Shown here piece by piece: positions 11,431-25,015 of a stretch of DNA of 64,000 nt. Below the pieces are notes generated by a model. The model was not told the DNA's origin. It did no database searches and saw only the letters and a program-made list of their open reading frames with translations. Position 1 is the first letter of the stretch. Each line of letters opens with the position of its first letter. The translations under genes and the position numbers were made by a program. The stretch comes from Fragilariopsis cylindrus CCMP1102 (taxonomy: Eukaryota > Bacillariophyta > Bacillariophyceae > Bacillariales > Bacillariaceae), in assembly GCA_900095095.1 (NCBI GenBank), contig FMBT01000294.1, forward strand, positions 434,001 through 498,000. Reading direction: 5' to 3'.

Positions 11431-11768
11431 TGTTGTCAATTCGCAGGTTTGTGTTTTTGTGTCGACTGTGGTCTACTGTCGACTTTGTAACAACGGCATA
11501 CATCAAGCGTGGAGAGTGAGTCGAAAACATTCAAAATCTTATTTCATTTTTTTAAGGGTTCTCCACGCTTTTACAGTGTGAAAATTTCTCACCATAGCGC
11601 GTGTGAGTTTAGCGGTGCACCACAACGCCCACCCATTTTTTTTCCTTCGAAACTAAAATTCGTGAAAACCTTGAACAACAAACAATAACAAACAGAACAT
11701 TACATTATATTTAAACATTTTTGCAATTGAACATCTTTACTATACAGTCTTATCTTGCGACCATCATA
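11431..11768. promoter_or_regulatory. Short divergent intergenic region with an 11-bp inverted repeat
   Basis: This 338-bp gap must hold the promoters of both flanking genes. It contains a perfect 11-bp inverted repeat, AAGCGTGGAGA at 11505-11515 and its complement at 11560-11570, separated by 44 bp. Two GTCGAC hexamers (11461 and 11478) lie beside it. Regulatory function is inferred from position only. Confidence 0.45.
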
Positions 11769-13473
11769 ATGACATTATTAATTGAAGCGACGACCGCCTA
11801 TCTAGGTCCACTTCTGAAGAAACACACGGCAGGGGAAGCGCTCGTCTGGGAGGACTTGATTGCATCTCATGTCGCATGTTTGGCTGTATTGCGTCGTCAA
11901 TCAAACAATCCATTCGTGTCGGTAAGCTGAACAAAACAAAACAAAACAAATATAAATTACGAAACAAGATGAGACGAGTTAGGGAGAGAGAAAATAAGAG
12001 AGGGGGAAGGAAACGAATGAATCGAAACGAAGCGAAACACCGTGATCTGTCAGCGGGATCGATAACTGTCCAAACGAGATTGGTTGTTATTTGAAGAGAA
12101 TACACATTTTCGCTTTCATTTAGACTTCTACAACGTACATGTATACTCGTACTCATGCGTTACACAAGAAAACAAAAGTCGGTGCTCTAGCGCACGTCAC
12201 ACGAAATTTTCTTCGAGAGGAGACTAGACTGAATCCTGAATCATACACTTAATGGGTATCGGTGTTTAGCTGATCCCGCTGACGGTTAACAACAAACGAT
12301 TAGTCCTACACTTTCTGCGGGGGGAGACTGAATTCTGAGTTCCACACTAAATAGAAGCGGTCTCATCTTGCTATGTTTAGCTGATCCCGCTGGCGGTAAC
12401 AACAAACGATCAGTGCAAGCCATTCCTTTGTTTAATACACAATGAAGAAAGAGCGACATAATATATTGCGCTTCTTGAGACAATCCAACCGTGGCTAGTA
12501 GAATGGGAGAATCGCATTACGGCATAGATAGAACAATAACTTCGTCTTTTCTTCGAAAATCCCAAATCTTCTTCCTTTCGTGACACTCTCCATGTTTCAA
12601 AGGTTTCTTCGAGCGATATAACTTTCAATTCCAGACTCCGATCAAAATCCACCTCAAGATCAAATTAAATATCTGTGTAAGTATTCAACTAACCCATGCT
12701 TTGTTATGTCTTTTTTGTTTGTCCTGTGTTATTATGGGGGGGCAACGATAATTGAAACGATAATTTGAAATATGCAACAACGAAATTCAAATTATGAACG
12801 CGTTAAAAAAAAAATGAACAAACACCGACTTGGGTGATCGCAAACATTAATGATATATTTTCAGGATCGAATGGATAAATTACATCAATCGCAAGTGAAG
12901 GCCTATCGTGAAGCAGCCATACAGTCTAATAAAGAATGGTTCTTATCGCTTCCACTTCAACCGATGGAAGAAGGAGATACGAAAGATACTTTTGTTGATC
13001 GATGTATCTTGGCGATAGAACAAATCACTGTACCAAATTGGAAATTACCCAATACAAAAGCCACTGCGATTAATGAGATTCGCAAAAGAGCGAATGCAAC
13101 GTACGAAAAACACCATCCTATCGAAGCAGATGGTGAAGAAGAAATAGTCGAAGATGAAGCCGACGAGGCCGAAGGTAGTGGAGAGACAGGCGATGAAATA
13201 TCCGAAGATGACGGCGAAGTTGGTCCTGGTGCTACGGATACCGACGCCACGACCAAGACAAAACAGCAAACCAGGAATGCCAATCCAAATCCAAATCGCA
13301 ATAAACGAAAAGGAGGCAATAATAATAACAACAATAACAACAAAAACACCACTGTGCGGAAAAAACCTACAAATGCCAAAGGCGGCTATCACAACAAAGG
13401 AGGACCGGCGAATCGTGGAGGTCGTCGGGGTGGGCGAGGTGGGAACACCAGAAATAACAACAGCAGCAACTAA
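11769..13473 (+). CDS. Acidic protein with RGG-rich tail, unknown function
   Basis: Two exons, 11769-11921 and 12865-13473, split by a 943-bp intron; 253 aa. The join reads NNPFVS/DRMDKLHQSQ in phase 0, with donor GTAAGC and acceptor TTTTCAG. The N-terminal 130 residues are helical and look conserved (LIEATTAYLGPLLKKHTAGE; later REAAIQSNKEWFLSLPLQP). An acidic stretch (about 135-170) follows, then Asn-rich and basic sequence ending in GGRRGGRGG. RGG tails commonly bind RNA and are substrates of arginine methyltransferases, so a role in RNA or ribonucleoprotein biology is a reasonable guess. I do not recognise the N-terminal domain. The intron is the longest in the window. Confidence 0.78.
12263..12414. 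repeat. Imperfect direct duplication inside an intron
   Basis: A 41-42-bp segment beginning TGTTTAGCTGATCCCGCT occurs at 12263-12304 and again at 12374-12414. Weaker similarity upstream of each copy (GAGACT... to TTTAGC) suggests a unit of roughly 100-110 bp. Part of it (GATCCCGCTGAC) is inverted at about 12050-12062, so a hairpin is possible. Confidence 0.75.
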
Positions 13474-13977
13474 GTACAAAACAAAGCAAACAAAGACGCG
13501 AAGAGATGTATGTATGTATGACATAGATCATTCATCTCTAGTGCGTCCTAAGTTGCTTGGACAATTTTAGTGAAGAATCAAGATCTTTCGTTCTGTAAAC
13601 ATTGATCTATTCACTATTGGATACTGCACTAAAAAAAAACCAAACCGAAAACACTCCTTTTCTATACAATGTTACCACGCGACGGGATATAAAATAATTA
13701 TAAAATAAAACCAACTAAGCTTACTTTGTCGAGTCAAATAGTCTGATATTATGCATTTTGCTGATTATACAAATATTAACATAGCAATTCGCTGCAGTAA
13801 ATGAAGAATAATCAAAAGCTAGTAGTAATTTAGTCGATTGCATAAGATATGAGTAAAGTGCGGTGACAATCGTCGCTTTTTGTTTGTCATCGCTTAAATT
13901 GCAAAAAATATTTCGTTCATTATAGTAATGGTCATTATTATTATTATTATTATTGTTATAGCATATTCTACAAAACA

Positions 13978-15387
13978 TTACTGATATTTCGAGCAAGAAA
14001 GATTCGCAGACTTCCATCCGTTCATTTGTAATGAATTTTCGATACCATCCGCGTGAGCAATTCCTACAACAGCGACGATGCTTTCTATGTCGTTTAAACC
14101 ATTAAGTCCTGTTGCCATGTAGACATCTCGTTCGCTGACCAATGCTTCGTATAAAAACGGAGCAACTCGTTGTAATTGACCCATGATTGTTCGAACATTA
14201 TCCTTTGTTTTCATAGTTTCTACGAATGAGGTAAGTTCTTCGCGGAATTGTTCATCGGAAAGTTCCTTTTCGTCGCCACCAACAGAAGAAGAAGATTGAC
14301 CACTCAACTTCGCTTGTGCCTTGGGATTCGGTAGTGACATTCCCTCTAATGTGCGTTCTAGTTCTGAATCTGGACTTAATAGTGCCTTCAGATCTGTTTT
14401 GGCCAGGCCTTCTGTTACCCGCCGTAACGTAACTTCAACATCACGATCTCCCAAAATGATATCCGCTCCTATCTTACGTCCTTCCTTGACGGCAGTGACG
14501 AATTCTTCACCTGAATCAAATCCTGCTGAATCTAGTCGTTGGTATAATCCTTTGATAGATTTCCCCACAGCAGCCGTTGCGGCTTTCATTATAGGATTAT
14601 TATTATTGCTGCCACTTTGTTTCGCCGTTGACTTGTTGTTGGTACTACTAGTGGGAATAGTAGAAGAAGATGACGATGCGCTATCCGAGGACGATGCTAA
14701 TGATAGACCACCGTCACCCTCGACAGCTGAAATCTGCGGAACGATGACTTTCGATTCCCTGATAGTAGGAGCACTACCACCGCCATTTTCGCTTCCGTCG
14801 TTATTCATCTTTTGAGCTAAAACCCCTGTACCAGAAACACGTTTAGGATCCAACTCAATAAATACACCTTTTGGTTGACTGTCACGTATTAGTTGTCCAG
14901 CCAATGCAGCGCTGCTACTAGAAATGTGAGCTGTTCCTAACAGGTATATAATTCGACCATTCTTTTTCCAAACAGAAACTGTCGGGTCGCAAACAGACTT
15001 CGATGTAACAATTACTGATGGTGAAGATGGCGAAGAAGATGATGATGATACTTGAAGATCGTTGGAAGCGTACGACGGTAATGCGGTAGTAACAGTCACT
15101 GATGCGGCAGCAGTGGCGGTGGCAGCAATCGAACCAAACCATCGCCGTCTAGTCTCAGTAATCGACCCTTTGATGTCAACGTTGTTGTTGTCGTGTTCGC
15201 CATTATTTATTGTATTCGACATACGTAAAATGTTAGCCATTCTCGACGACGGATACTGTTGTATCCGTGTAGTCTTCGTCGTCTTCGTCGTCGTCGTCGT
15301 CGTCCATGACAATGACTCGCCTACGAGAAGTAGAATAAGTAGCGAAGTCACGAAAATGAAGTTACAATCATGGCAACGTAGAATCAT
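13978..15387 (-). CDS. TraB-family protein, probably plastid-targeted
   Basis: Intronless, 469 aa; ATG at 15387. The leader has a secretory-type signal (FIFVTSLLILLLVGESLSW) followed by a basic Thr/Ser-rich transit-like stretch. A second hydrophobic element, RRRWFGSIAATATAAA...ALPSYAS (residues about 80-115), begins with paired arginines like a thylakoid Tat signal. The TraB core shows YLLGTAHISSSS, GVFIELDPKRV, ILGDRDVEVTLRR and, near the end, VVGIAHADGI. Between them is a Ser-rich insert (about 210-260). Known family: TraB/PrgY-like proteins contain a GxxH-type metal-dependent hydrolase fold; bacterial PrgY lowers pheromone activity, while algal roles are poorly known. The plastid and lumen location is inferred from the leader. 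Confidence 0.82.
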   Translation of the reverse strand: MILRCHDCNFIFVTSLLILLLVGESLSWTTTTTTKTTKTTRIQQYPSSRMANILRMSNTINNGEHDNNNVDIKGSITETRRRWFGSIAATATAAASVTVTTALPSYASNDLQVSSSSSSPSSPSVIVTSKSVCDPTVSVWKKNGRIIYLLGTAHISSSSAALAGQLIRDSQPKGVFIELDPKRVSGTGVLAQKMNNDGSENGGGSAPTIRESKVIVPQISAVEGDGGLSLASSSDSASSSSSTIPTSSTNNKSTAKQSGSNNNNPIMKAATAAVGKSIKGLYQRLDSAGFDSGEEFVTAVKEGRKIGADIILGDRDVEVTLRRVTEGLAKTDLKALLSPDSELERTLEGMSLPNPKAQAKLSGQSSSSVGGDEKELSDEQFREELTSFVETMKTKDNVRTIMGQLQRVAPFLYEALVSERDVYMATGLNGLNDIESIVAVVGIAHADGIENSLQMNGWKSANLSCSKYQ

Positions 15388-15788
15388 TGTGCTGTTTTCT
15401 ATTCAAATACTCAAGTCAATTTAATTCAATTCAGTATGTTTATGAGGATGTGATGTTCATTTTCGTTTCGATGGAGGATTGGATGTTTGAGATGATTACA
15501 GGTAGATGATGATTACGAATGGCGAATGATGATGCGATGGATGATGGATAAATCCAACAAAGAAGATATACTGCCCCTTTTAATAACCCCAAATTAAATG
15601 ATATCCCACCCCCAAATAAAGAACAAAATGTCATTGTTTCAAAACACATGATGATATTTTACAGAATTCTTTTTATACGAATTAAACTCGAAAACTTCAA
15701 CATCATCGCCAAGAACATATCTAGTAGACTAAAACAATAAATCAAGATATTGAATTCGACCGAAGAAGTAGAACCATTATCTCCAGAA

Positions 15789-18134
15789 ATGGCTACTATT
15801 GGTACTACGCCATCAACGATGAAGAGCATAAACAAACTGTTGAAAGGGTTCTGTGATCCTCATGCGGCACCCGACGACGACGACGGCGATAGCGACGACG
15901 ACGATGTATATTATGATCACCAAGGGCTGCGTTTTCAACAATCTTCTCCTTTGGTAGAAGAAAGACAAGAAACTAAATCACGAGAAGAAACATTCAACGA
16001 AAATGTGGCATCTGCAGCAACGAATTATGATGATGATACTAGTACAAGTAGGATATTATTCCCTGCCTGTAGTGCCGACGAAGATGAAGATGGAGATGGA
16101 GATCAAGATCAAGAGAAAAAGAAAAAAATAACAGAAAAAACGTTAACGTCGAATAGAATTCCTCAGGATGATTTTGATGATGAGGATAGGTCTGACAACG
16201 AAAAGAACTCGCAACATCAATATCAACAGTCTCAGTCTCAGTCTCAGTGCACAGTCAACCATCGTCTGAAACGGACGACGAGCATATTTATTTCCTACGT
16301 ATTGGTAATTGCGACGACATGGGGTAGTGTAGTAATGCTTTATTTGTTACAAAAGAATGGAGTACTTGACGATTGCGTAACCAAGATAGCGAAGAATCCG
16401 ATCGTCCATATAAATGTCATAAGTATCAACAGAATTGGGGATAATATTGTTGGATACTACGAAGAGAGTGAACTGAAAAAATATGTTGATCGAATCGAAA
16501 TTAAATTGAAGGAGTCTGTAATCTCCGAGAATATAAGAATTATCAGTGAAAAATGGGTAGAAATAAAAGATAATTTTGGTAAATATTACACGAATAATAC
16601 GCTCCGGCGATACTCGCAGCCATATATTCCCTCATCTCGACTTCGACCTCCCGTATTAGAGGAAGAGCTTACTGAAAAGAAAAGTCCTGTCGAAGACGAC
16701 GTAGGGATAGACTCGGTGTTTGAAGCAGAATCATTGAACGATATCACTACAAGTACCGAACCGATGAGCCTAGATGATGATGTCATCAAAAGTAAATACG
16801 AAGATATAGCGAGTGCGAATTCCGTTGACTCGATAAGGGGATATAGCGAGTTGAAGGAAATCCATTCCAGTTCCAGTTTTAAAATAAACAACAATAAGTC
16901 TGAACAAGACACAAGCATAAATATTTCCACCCCTGTATTAAACGAATCGAAAGTAGCAATCAAATCAATCAGAGAAGAAGAAAAAATCAACAATACAATA
17001 AATGAAACGACTATTCCAAATAACACTAAAATACTTGACGATTTCAAGAAAGAAGTGCTATCACCATATATGGACCCAGAGGTATTCAGTGAAGAAATCA
17101 AATCCGATGAAATATTTGAAGACGTGCCGGTAGTAAACGAACAACTGGACCTACCAGGTAATAAAATCTCTTCTGACGAAAAATCCACAGCAGCAAGTAA
17201 TATTGATAAGTTGACGGGGAACGAGTTTGACATGAAAGAGAAATATGACTTTAGTAGTAATATTGCCAACGATGACGGTATCTTTGAAACAACAGAACAA
17301 TTCATAGATGAATCATCTACAAATGTATCATCGTACGCTTCCGACGGCGAAAGTAGGTCTACGATTGATTTTGAGGGAACCATGGAATGGACTAGCCCAC
17401 TTAACAACACATCTGCGAGTGATAAAACGCCAATCACTGATCAATTCGATTCGTTAGAACGTTCTACTACAAACAATAGCACAATCTCCACTGACAATAA
17501 ATTAACTGCGCGAGAAGAAAAGCAAGAGTACGGTACAGTTGAAAGAGACGAAAGTATACATGTAGATGAAGAGGAGAAAGTCACCAACCCACTAATTGAT
17601 CAACAAACTGAAGAATCAACTGTATCACTCCCAAATGTCCCAGCTGGCGTTGACGTTATAGAAATCTCTACTACTGGACAAAGTGCTTCAGTAATATCAC
17701 AAGATGAAGGAAACACCGATGCACTTCTTTCAAAGCTAAAGGTAAGACGTCACTGGAATAGCCCTCGAGGATGGGTACGAAGGAAACAGAAACCGATTGC
17801 TGAAGCTGAAGCACCCACCATGGAAGCAGCATCAGTAGAAACAACAAAAATATCAGAATCAAAGGTAGAGAAAACCGTGGAAGAAGAATCATCAGCAGCG
17901 GAAGCTGGACAAGAAAATGAGAACGAGATCGCAGCCACTGCCACCGAAACCGAAGGTCTTGACCCTTTCCCTACCGATGATCTTGGTACTCAACCTCCAT
18001 CGACGGCAGAACCAGAACAGCCGCAAGAAGTTAAAATTGAAGAAGCAGCAGCAGAAACAGCAGACCAGGAAGAGCAGCAGGAAACGCAACATCGTCAACC
18101 TCCAGAGCAGCCGGAAGAAGAAGTGAGCAATTAA
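15789..18134 (+). CDS. Large acidic single-pass membrane protein, unknown function
   Basis: Intronless, 781 aa from the ATG at 15789; the frame is open 13 codons further upstream, but only from a TTG. Residues 1-160 are acidic low complexity (DDDGDSDDDD) with a Gln/Ser run. One hydrophobic segment at about 165-187 (IFISYVLVIATTWGSVVMLYLL) is followed by about 590 residues rich in Ser, Thr, Asn, Glu and Asp with several N-glycosylation sequons. The C-terminal 100 residues are Glu/Ala/Gln-rich, possibly coiled. I recognise no domain. Divergent from the TraB-like gene, with 401 bp between ATGs. The open frame over 2.3 kb and sensible composition support a real gene. Confidence 0.75.
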   Translation: MATIGTTPSTMKSINKLLKGFCDPHAAPDDDDGDSDDDDVYYDHQGLRFQQSSPLVEERQETKSREETFNENVASAATNYDDDTSTSRILFPACSADEDEDGDGDQDQEKKKKITEKTLTSNRIPQDDFDDEDRSDNEKNSQHQYQQSQSQSQCTVNHRLKRTTSIFISYVLVIATTWGSVVMLYLLQKNGVLDDCVTKIAKNPIVHINVISINRIGDNIVGYYEESELKKYVDRIEIKLKESVISENIRIISEKWVEIKDNFGKYYTNNTLRRYSQPYIPSSRLRPPVLEEELTEKKSPVEDDVGIDSVFEAESLNDITTSTEPMSLDDDVIKSKYEDIASANSVDSIRGYSELKEIHSSSSFKINNNKSEQDTSINISTPVLNESKVAIKSIREEEKINNTINETTIPNNTKILDDFKKEVLSPYMDPEVFSEEIKSDEIFEDVPVVNEQLDLPGNKISSDEKSTAASNIDKLTGNEFDMKEKYDFSSNIANDDGIFETTEQFIDESSTNVSSYASDGESRSTIDFEGTMEWTSPLNNTSASDKTPITDQFDSLERSTTNNSTISTDNKLTAREEKQEYGTVERDESIHVDEEEKVTNPLIDQQTEESTVSLPNVPAGVDVIEISTTGQSASVISQDEGNTDALLSKLKVRRHWNSPRGWVRRKQKPIAEAEAPTMEAASVETTKISESKVEKTVEEESSAAEAGQENENEIAATATETEGLDPFPTDDLGTQPPSTAEPEQPQEVKIEEAAAETADQEEQQETQHRQPPEQPEEEVSN

Positions 18135-20870
<2,736 letters not shown>

Positions 20871-21635
20871 ATTTAACAATCTACGATGGGAGTCTATCTG
20901 ATAATTTCAATGGGGGGTTTACGATAAAAAAAAGGCTATCAAACACTTGATTCGAAGAGAAAAGAAAAGACAAACAAAAAAACTATTAATATACCACACA
21001 AAGTAAGTATTACTGTATGCGTAATACGTGGTATTTTAATCGTCAGCATTCATGATCAAGCAAATCACCTGTAAGCAAGACGTATCAAGCACGTAAAATA
21101 GATCCACGCTTTTAAAAAAAAAAGTATGGTGACAACAAAAATTAATGTAGTATTGATACTGTGTCAACGTCCATCATACATAGTAATATGTTGTTATATC
21201 GCCCTACTATTGTATTATTTACATCTCCTATCTCTTTAGTTCTATGTTTAATATGGTTCTGCATGGTAATGAGATCAATTCCTGTCTATTGATCTGATTG
21301 GATGGATGACATCATTGTGCCTCGCATATATACTTTTTTATCCACGTATGAACGGAAATAGGTCATTACGCCAAAATAGCGATGACATTTTTGTCCATGA
21401 TTCAATTCGCGGGCCCAAATTTTCTAACAGAGCTTTCAGACAACACATACGGTAACACAAAAAATAATTATTGTAACTACCTCTTCACTATCGATCGGTT
21501 ACTATTCACAATTCAGATATCAAATTAAACTTACCTTCCGGTTTAAGAAGTCAGAGTACGAAATAAGAGCGTAGTAATGGGATGTTAAGATATCCTTCGC
21601 GTTGGTAACGGAACTATTACAAAAAGATTACAAAG
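20871..21635. other. Intergenic region between tubulin and the LRR gene
   Basis: 765 bp without a gene. Contains the tubulin 3' end and, at 21333-21357, a 25-mer (CTTTTTTATCCA...TGAACGGAA) that recurs with two mismatches at 25436-25460 ahead of the pantothenate kinase. Confidence 0.6.
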
Positions 21636-24600
21636 ATGTCGTCGAATGATCCAATGAATTTCGGAGAGGGGGAACAAGCGGTGACAACAACGGCTGATTT
21701 GGAGTCAGAATCAATAGAGATTTCTCGACTGCCTTCGTCATCGTCGTCGATATGCTTCGATAGAGAAAAGTTAGAGGATAAAATTTTCCCATTTGATGAA
21801 CCTGGTAACAACGTTATCGGCAGTATTAATAAATCCAGTATTAGTTCCGAATCGACTTCCGAGAGAAGATCCCCGAACGACGATGCTGATGCTGATGCTG
21901 CAACCGAAGCAACAACAGGACAAAGACCTCAACATGAGAAGAATGTACTACCTGATCGACCCAGTCAAGATGTCGCTCGGGATACAAAACGCATTCTCGA
22001 GATCTGTTACGGAAATACAAAGGGTGTTTCAACAGCTCTTGTTGGTGACGATGCAGTCGTAACAGAAAACGAAGAGAAAGAAGATGGTGCGAAGAGAAAG
22101 AAGAAGAAGAAAACCTTAAAAAAGCGAAGAAAGAAGAATGACAAGAAACTTTCAACAGCTCTTATTGGTGACGATGCAGTAGCTATAAAAAGAGACGGTG
22201 CGAATAGAGAGAAGAAAACGCAGACCTCAGAAAAGCGAAGGAAGAAGGATGGCAAAATAAAAAAGGAAAAGAATACGGTGCAGATGAAATCAACCAGGGA
22301 TGCCACAGGGAAAATCGTTCGCAAACCTCGCAAGATCAAGGATCGACATAGAGTGGTACGAAAAGATCTCATAAAACGAGGAAAGGATGTAAAAACAGAG
22401 CTTTCGACTATTTCTGAAGATTTGAATGGCGACGACGACGACGACGACGACGACGATGATGATGATGATGACGATGACGATGACGAAAACGGCAATCATA
22501 TTAACACCGATAGCGAAAGTTTTGTTTCTATTACTATTGACGAGGAAGAAGACATACATCACGATAATAAAGACGTTAGGAATATATCAAAGGAGGAGAA
22601 GGAGGACGACGACGACAACGGCGATGGCGGTGGCGACGAGGATGATGATCTCAAATCAGAAGTAGATGAGCAAGAAACCGATGCTGATTATCATGACACT
22701 GAAGAATCTAAAGCGGGATCTTGTACAGAAGACGAAGAAGACATTAACACTGAAAGGAAAATGGACAGTGACGAGTGCATCGAAGAGGATAGAGTGTCAC
22801 CAGAAATAGAGCGATGCCCTGATCATGTTCGAAACGATGACGATTCTGTCATTCCAAACGACGTCGACTCTGTCCTCCAAAATATGCCAATAATTATAGC
22901 TACGACTCCAACAATACAACTACCCGATATCGAAAATCATCTGACATCGCCACCATCTGTAGACTCAACAGAGTGTACTTCGACGGGCGGCTACGATCTA
23001 GAAGAAAAATCATCGACGTTCTACGGAAGCTACAGGATGAAGATATGCTGTGGTGCACTTTTTGTTGTTACCGTGGCTGCGCTCACTGTTTTGGCTTTCT
23101 ATCTTATTTCCCTCTACGATATATTTCCTGGACCAACATTTACACCAACTAATTCACCACAAGCTGATCAGTATCCATCACTTCGGCCGTCACTAACCCC
23201 AACATTGCCGCCGTCAATATCAACGTATTTGTCTCCAGATGATGGGCCGTCGTTGTTAGTTACAACCTTATCTCCATCTAAAATGTTAGAACCATCATCC
23301 ATCCCAACAGTAACACCTACCTCAGCACCAACTACAATTCTCAATACGTCTTCCACGTCTTGTCAGCTGCCTGTACAGACCGTGGACGTACAAACATTAG
23401 AGGCCGAGGATGCGTCAAAGAAAATTGGGAATGTCATCATTAGCGATGGAAATGAAGGATACTGTGGAGAGGGGTACCTCACCAATTTGATGGAAATTGG
23501 GTCGGGCTTTGAATTTGCACTTTTGGAAGTTAAAACAACTGGATATTATAGAGTCGCTCTGCGGTACAATTATAATGAGAAATCAGCAATATCTTTGCAC
23601 ATGAAAATTGACGACACAGAAAAAGGTCAATTTGATCTAATATCAACTGGAAACAAAACTACATGGATGGTTGATGGTATTGATAATATTTTGCTAAGTC
23701 AAGGAGAACATGTGGTACGATTGTCGGTCCTAAGCGAGACCGATGACGGACCTCACATAGATTGGTTAACAGTGTCAATGCTCGAACCGGTATCACGATT
23801 CGACTACCTCGTAATTCTACTGGCGGAACTTACTGACATAACGACACCATCTCAATCGCAAATATCAGCTCTTGTATGGATGGCAAGTGAAGATCCCATG
23901 GACTGGTCGTCTCTTACTGATCAAGAAATAATCGAAAGATATGCTTTGGTGCAAATATATTATTCAGCATCGGGCGACATTTGGTTCAATACCAATGAAT
24001 GGCTTTCTCAATTCCACGTATGTACGTGGTACGGGATCGCCTGCTCTAAAGAGGAATTGGTGACCGACTTGATGCTTGGTAAGATTAATTACAGCAGCTT
24101 CTTCGACGAGGCAAAAAATCGATATACTGTCTCACATCGTATCTATTTTCCTAACACTTATTTTGGCTTTCTTATATATGCTGCTCCGTAATTTCGTTCA
24201 GACAACAATGGTTTGGAAGGTCGAATACCGATAGAACTATTCTTGCTTACAAATTTGATCTTAATTTCCCTTGACACCAATAGTTTAGAGGGAACTATTC
24301 CAACTGAGATCAAGAAATTGAAGAAGTTGACCAAACTTTTCATGCAGGCAAACTTTTTGTCTGGACTCCTTCCTTCAGCGTTGGGTTCTCTCGAATATAT
24401 AACAAATATTGATCTGCGAGCAAATGACTTCAACGGCCAAATTCCGGAAGAGATTTATTCCATAACATCTATTGAAGCCTTAGCATTGTCATCGAATGAT
24501 TTAGAAGGGACACTATCGACAAATATTGGGGCACTTACATCATTGAGAGATCTTAGTTTGCAGAACAATAAACTATCTGGAACCATTCCAACAACCCTGG

Positions 24601-25015
24601 GAACACTAACATCATTGACGACTCTCGTTCTTGGCTATAATCAATTTTCTGGGTCAATTCCTAGTGAGCTAGGTCTCCTAACGAATATTTCTTTGATAGA
24701 CGTCAGTAAGTTGAATGATTATATGGTGCAGTTGTTATGACGAATGATTTCATAAAATATTCAAGCTGCTAATATTTTTTATCTATCTATCTATTTCTTC
24801 CTGTATCGTATGTGATTATTACGCAGGTTCTAACCAATTGACTGGATTATTGCCTCCAGAACTTACTCTCCTGAATGACACTATCGTCGATTATTGTAAG
24901 TAAATGAATGTTAGCGAGGGTTCTTTTAATGATCAATAAATATTACTTCTCTGAAAATCACCCGAGCTTACAAAAAAAAACTCTTTTTATAGATGACAAC
25001 GACATCGTCGATTAA
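21636..25015 (+). CDS. Type II membrane protein with CBM-like and leucine-rich repeat domains
   Basis: Four exons, 21636-24078, 24202-24705, 24827-24895 and 24993-25015; 1012 aa. Junctions are clean: LML/DNNGLEGRIP, then DVS/SNQLTG, then a last 23-nt exon ending YDNDIVD. If the last intron is retained, the protein stops at 24904 instead. Residues 1-465 are charged low complexity (Lys-rich blocks, an Asp run near 270). A membrane segment lies at about 470-492 (ICCGALFVVTVAALTVLAFYLIS), then a Pro/Thr/Ser stalk. A galactose-binding/CBM6-35-like domain follows (QTLEAEDASKKIG...PHIDWLTVSM, about 583-715), then a domain with the CTWYGIAC cap and five to seven plant-type LRRs (LEGTIPTEIKKLKKL). Probably a surface receptor-like or adhesion protein; no kinase is present. 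Confidence 0.85.
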
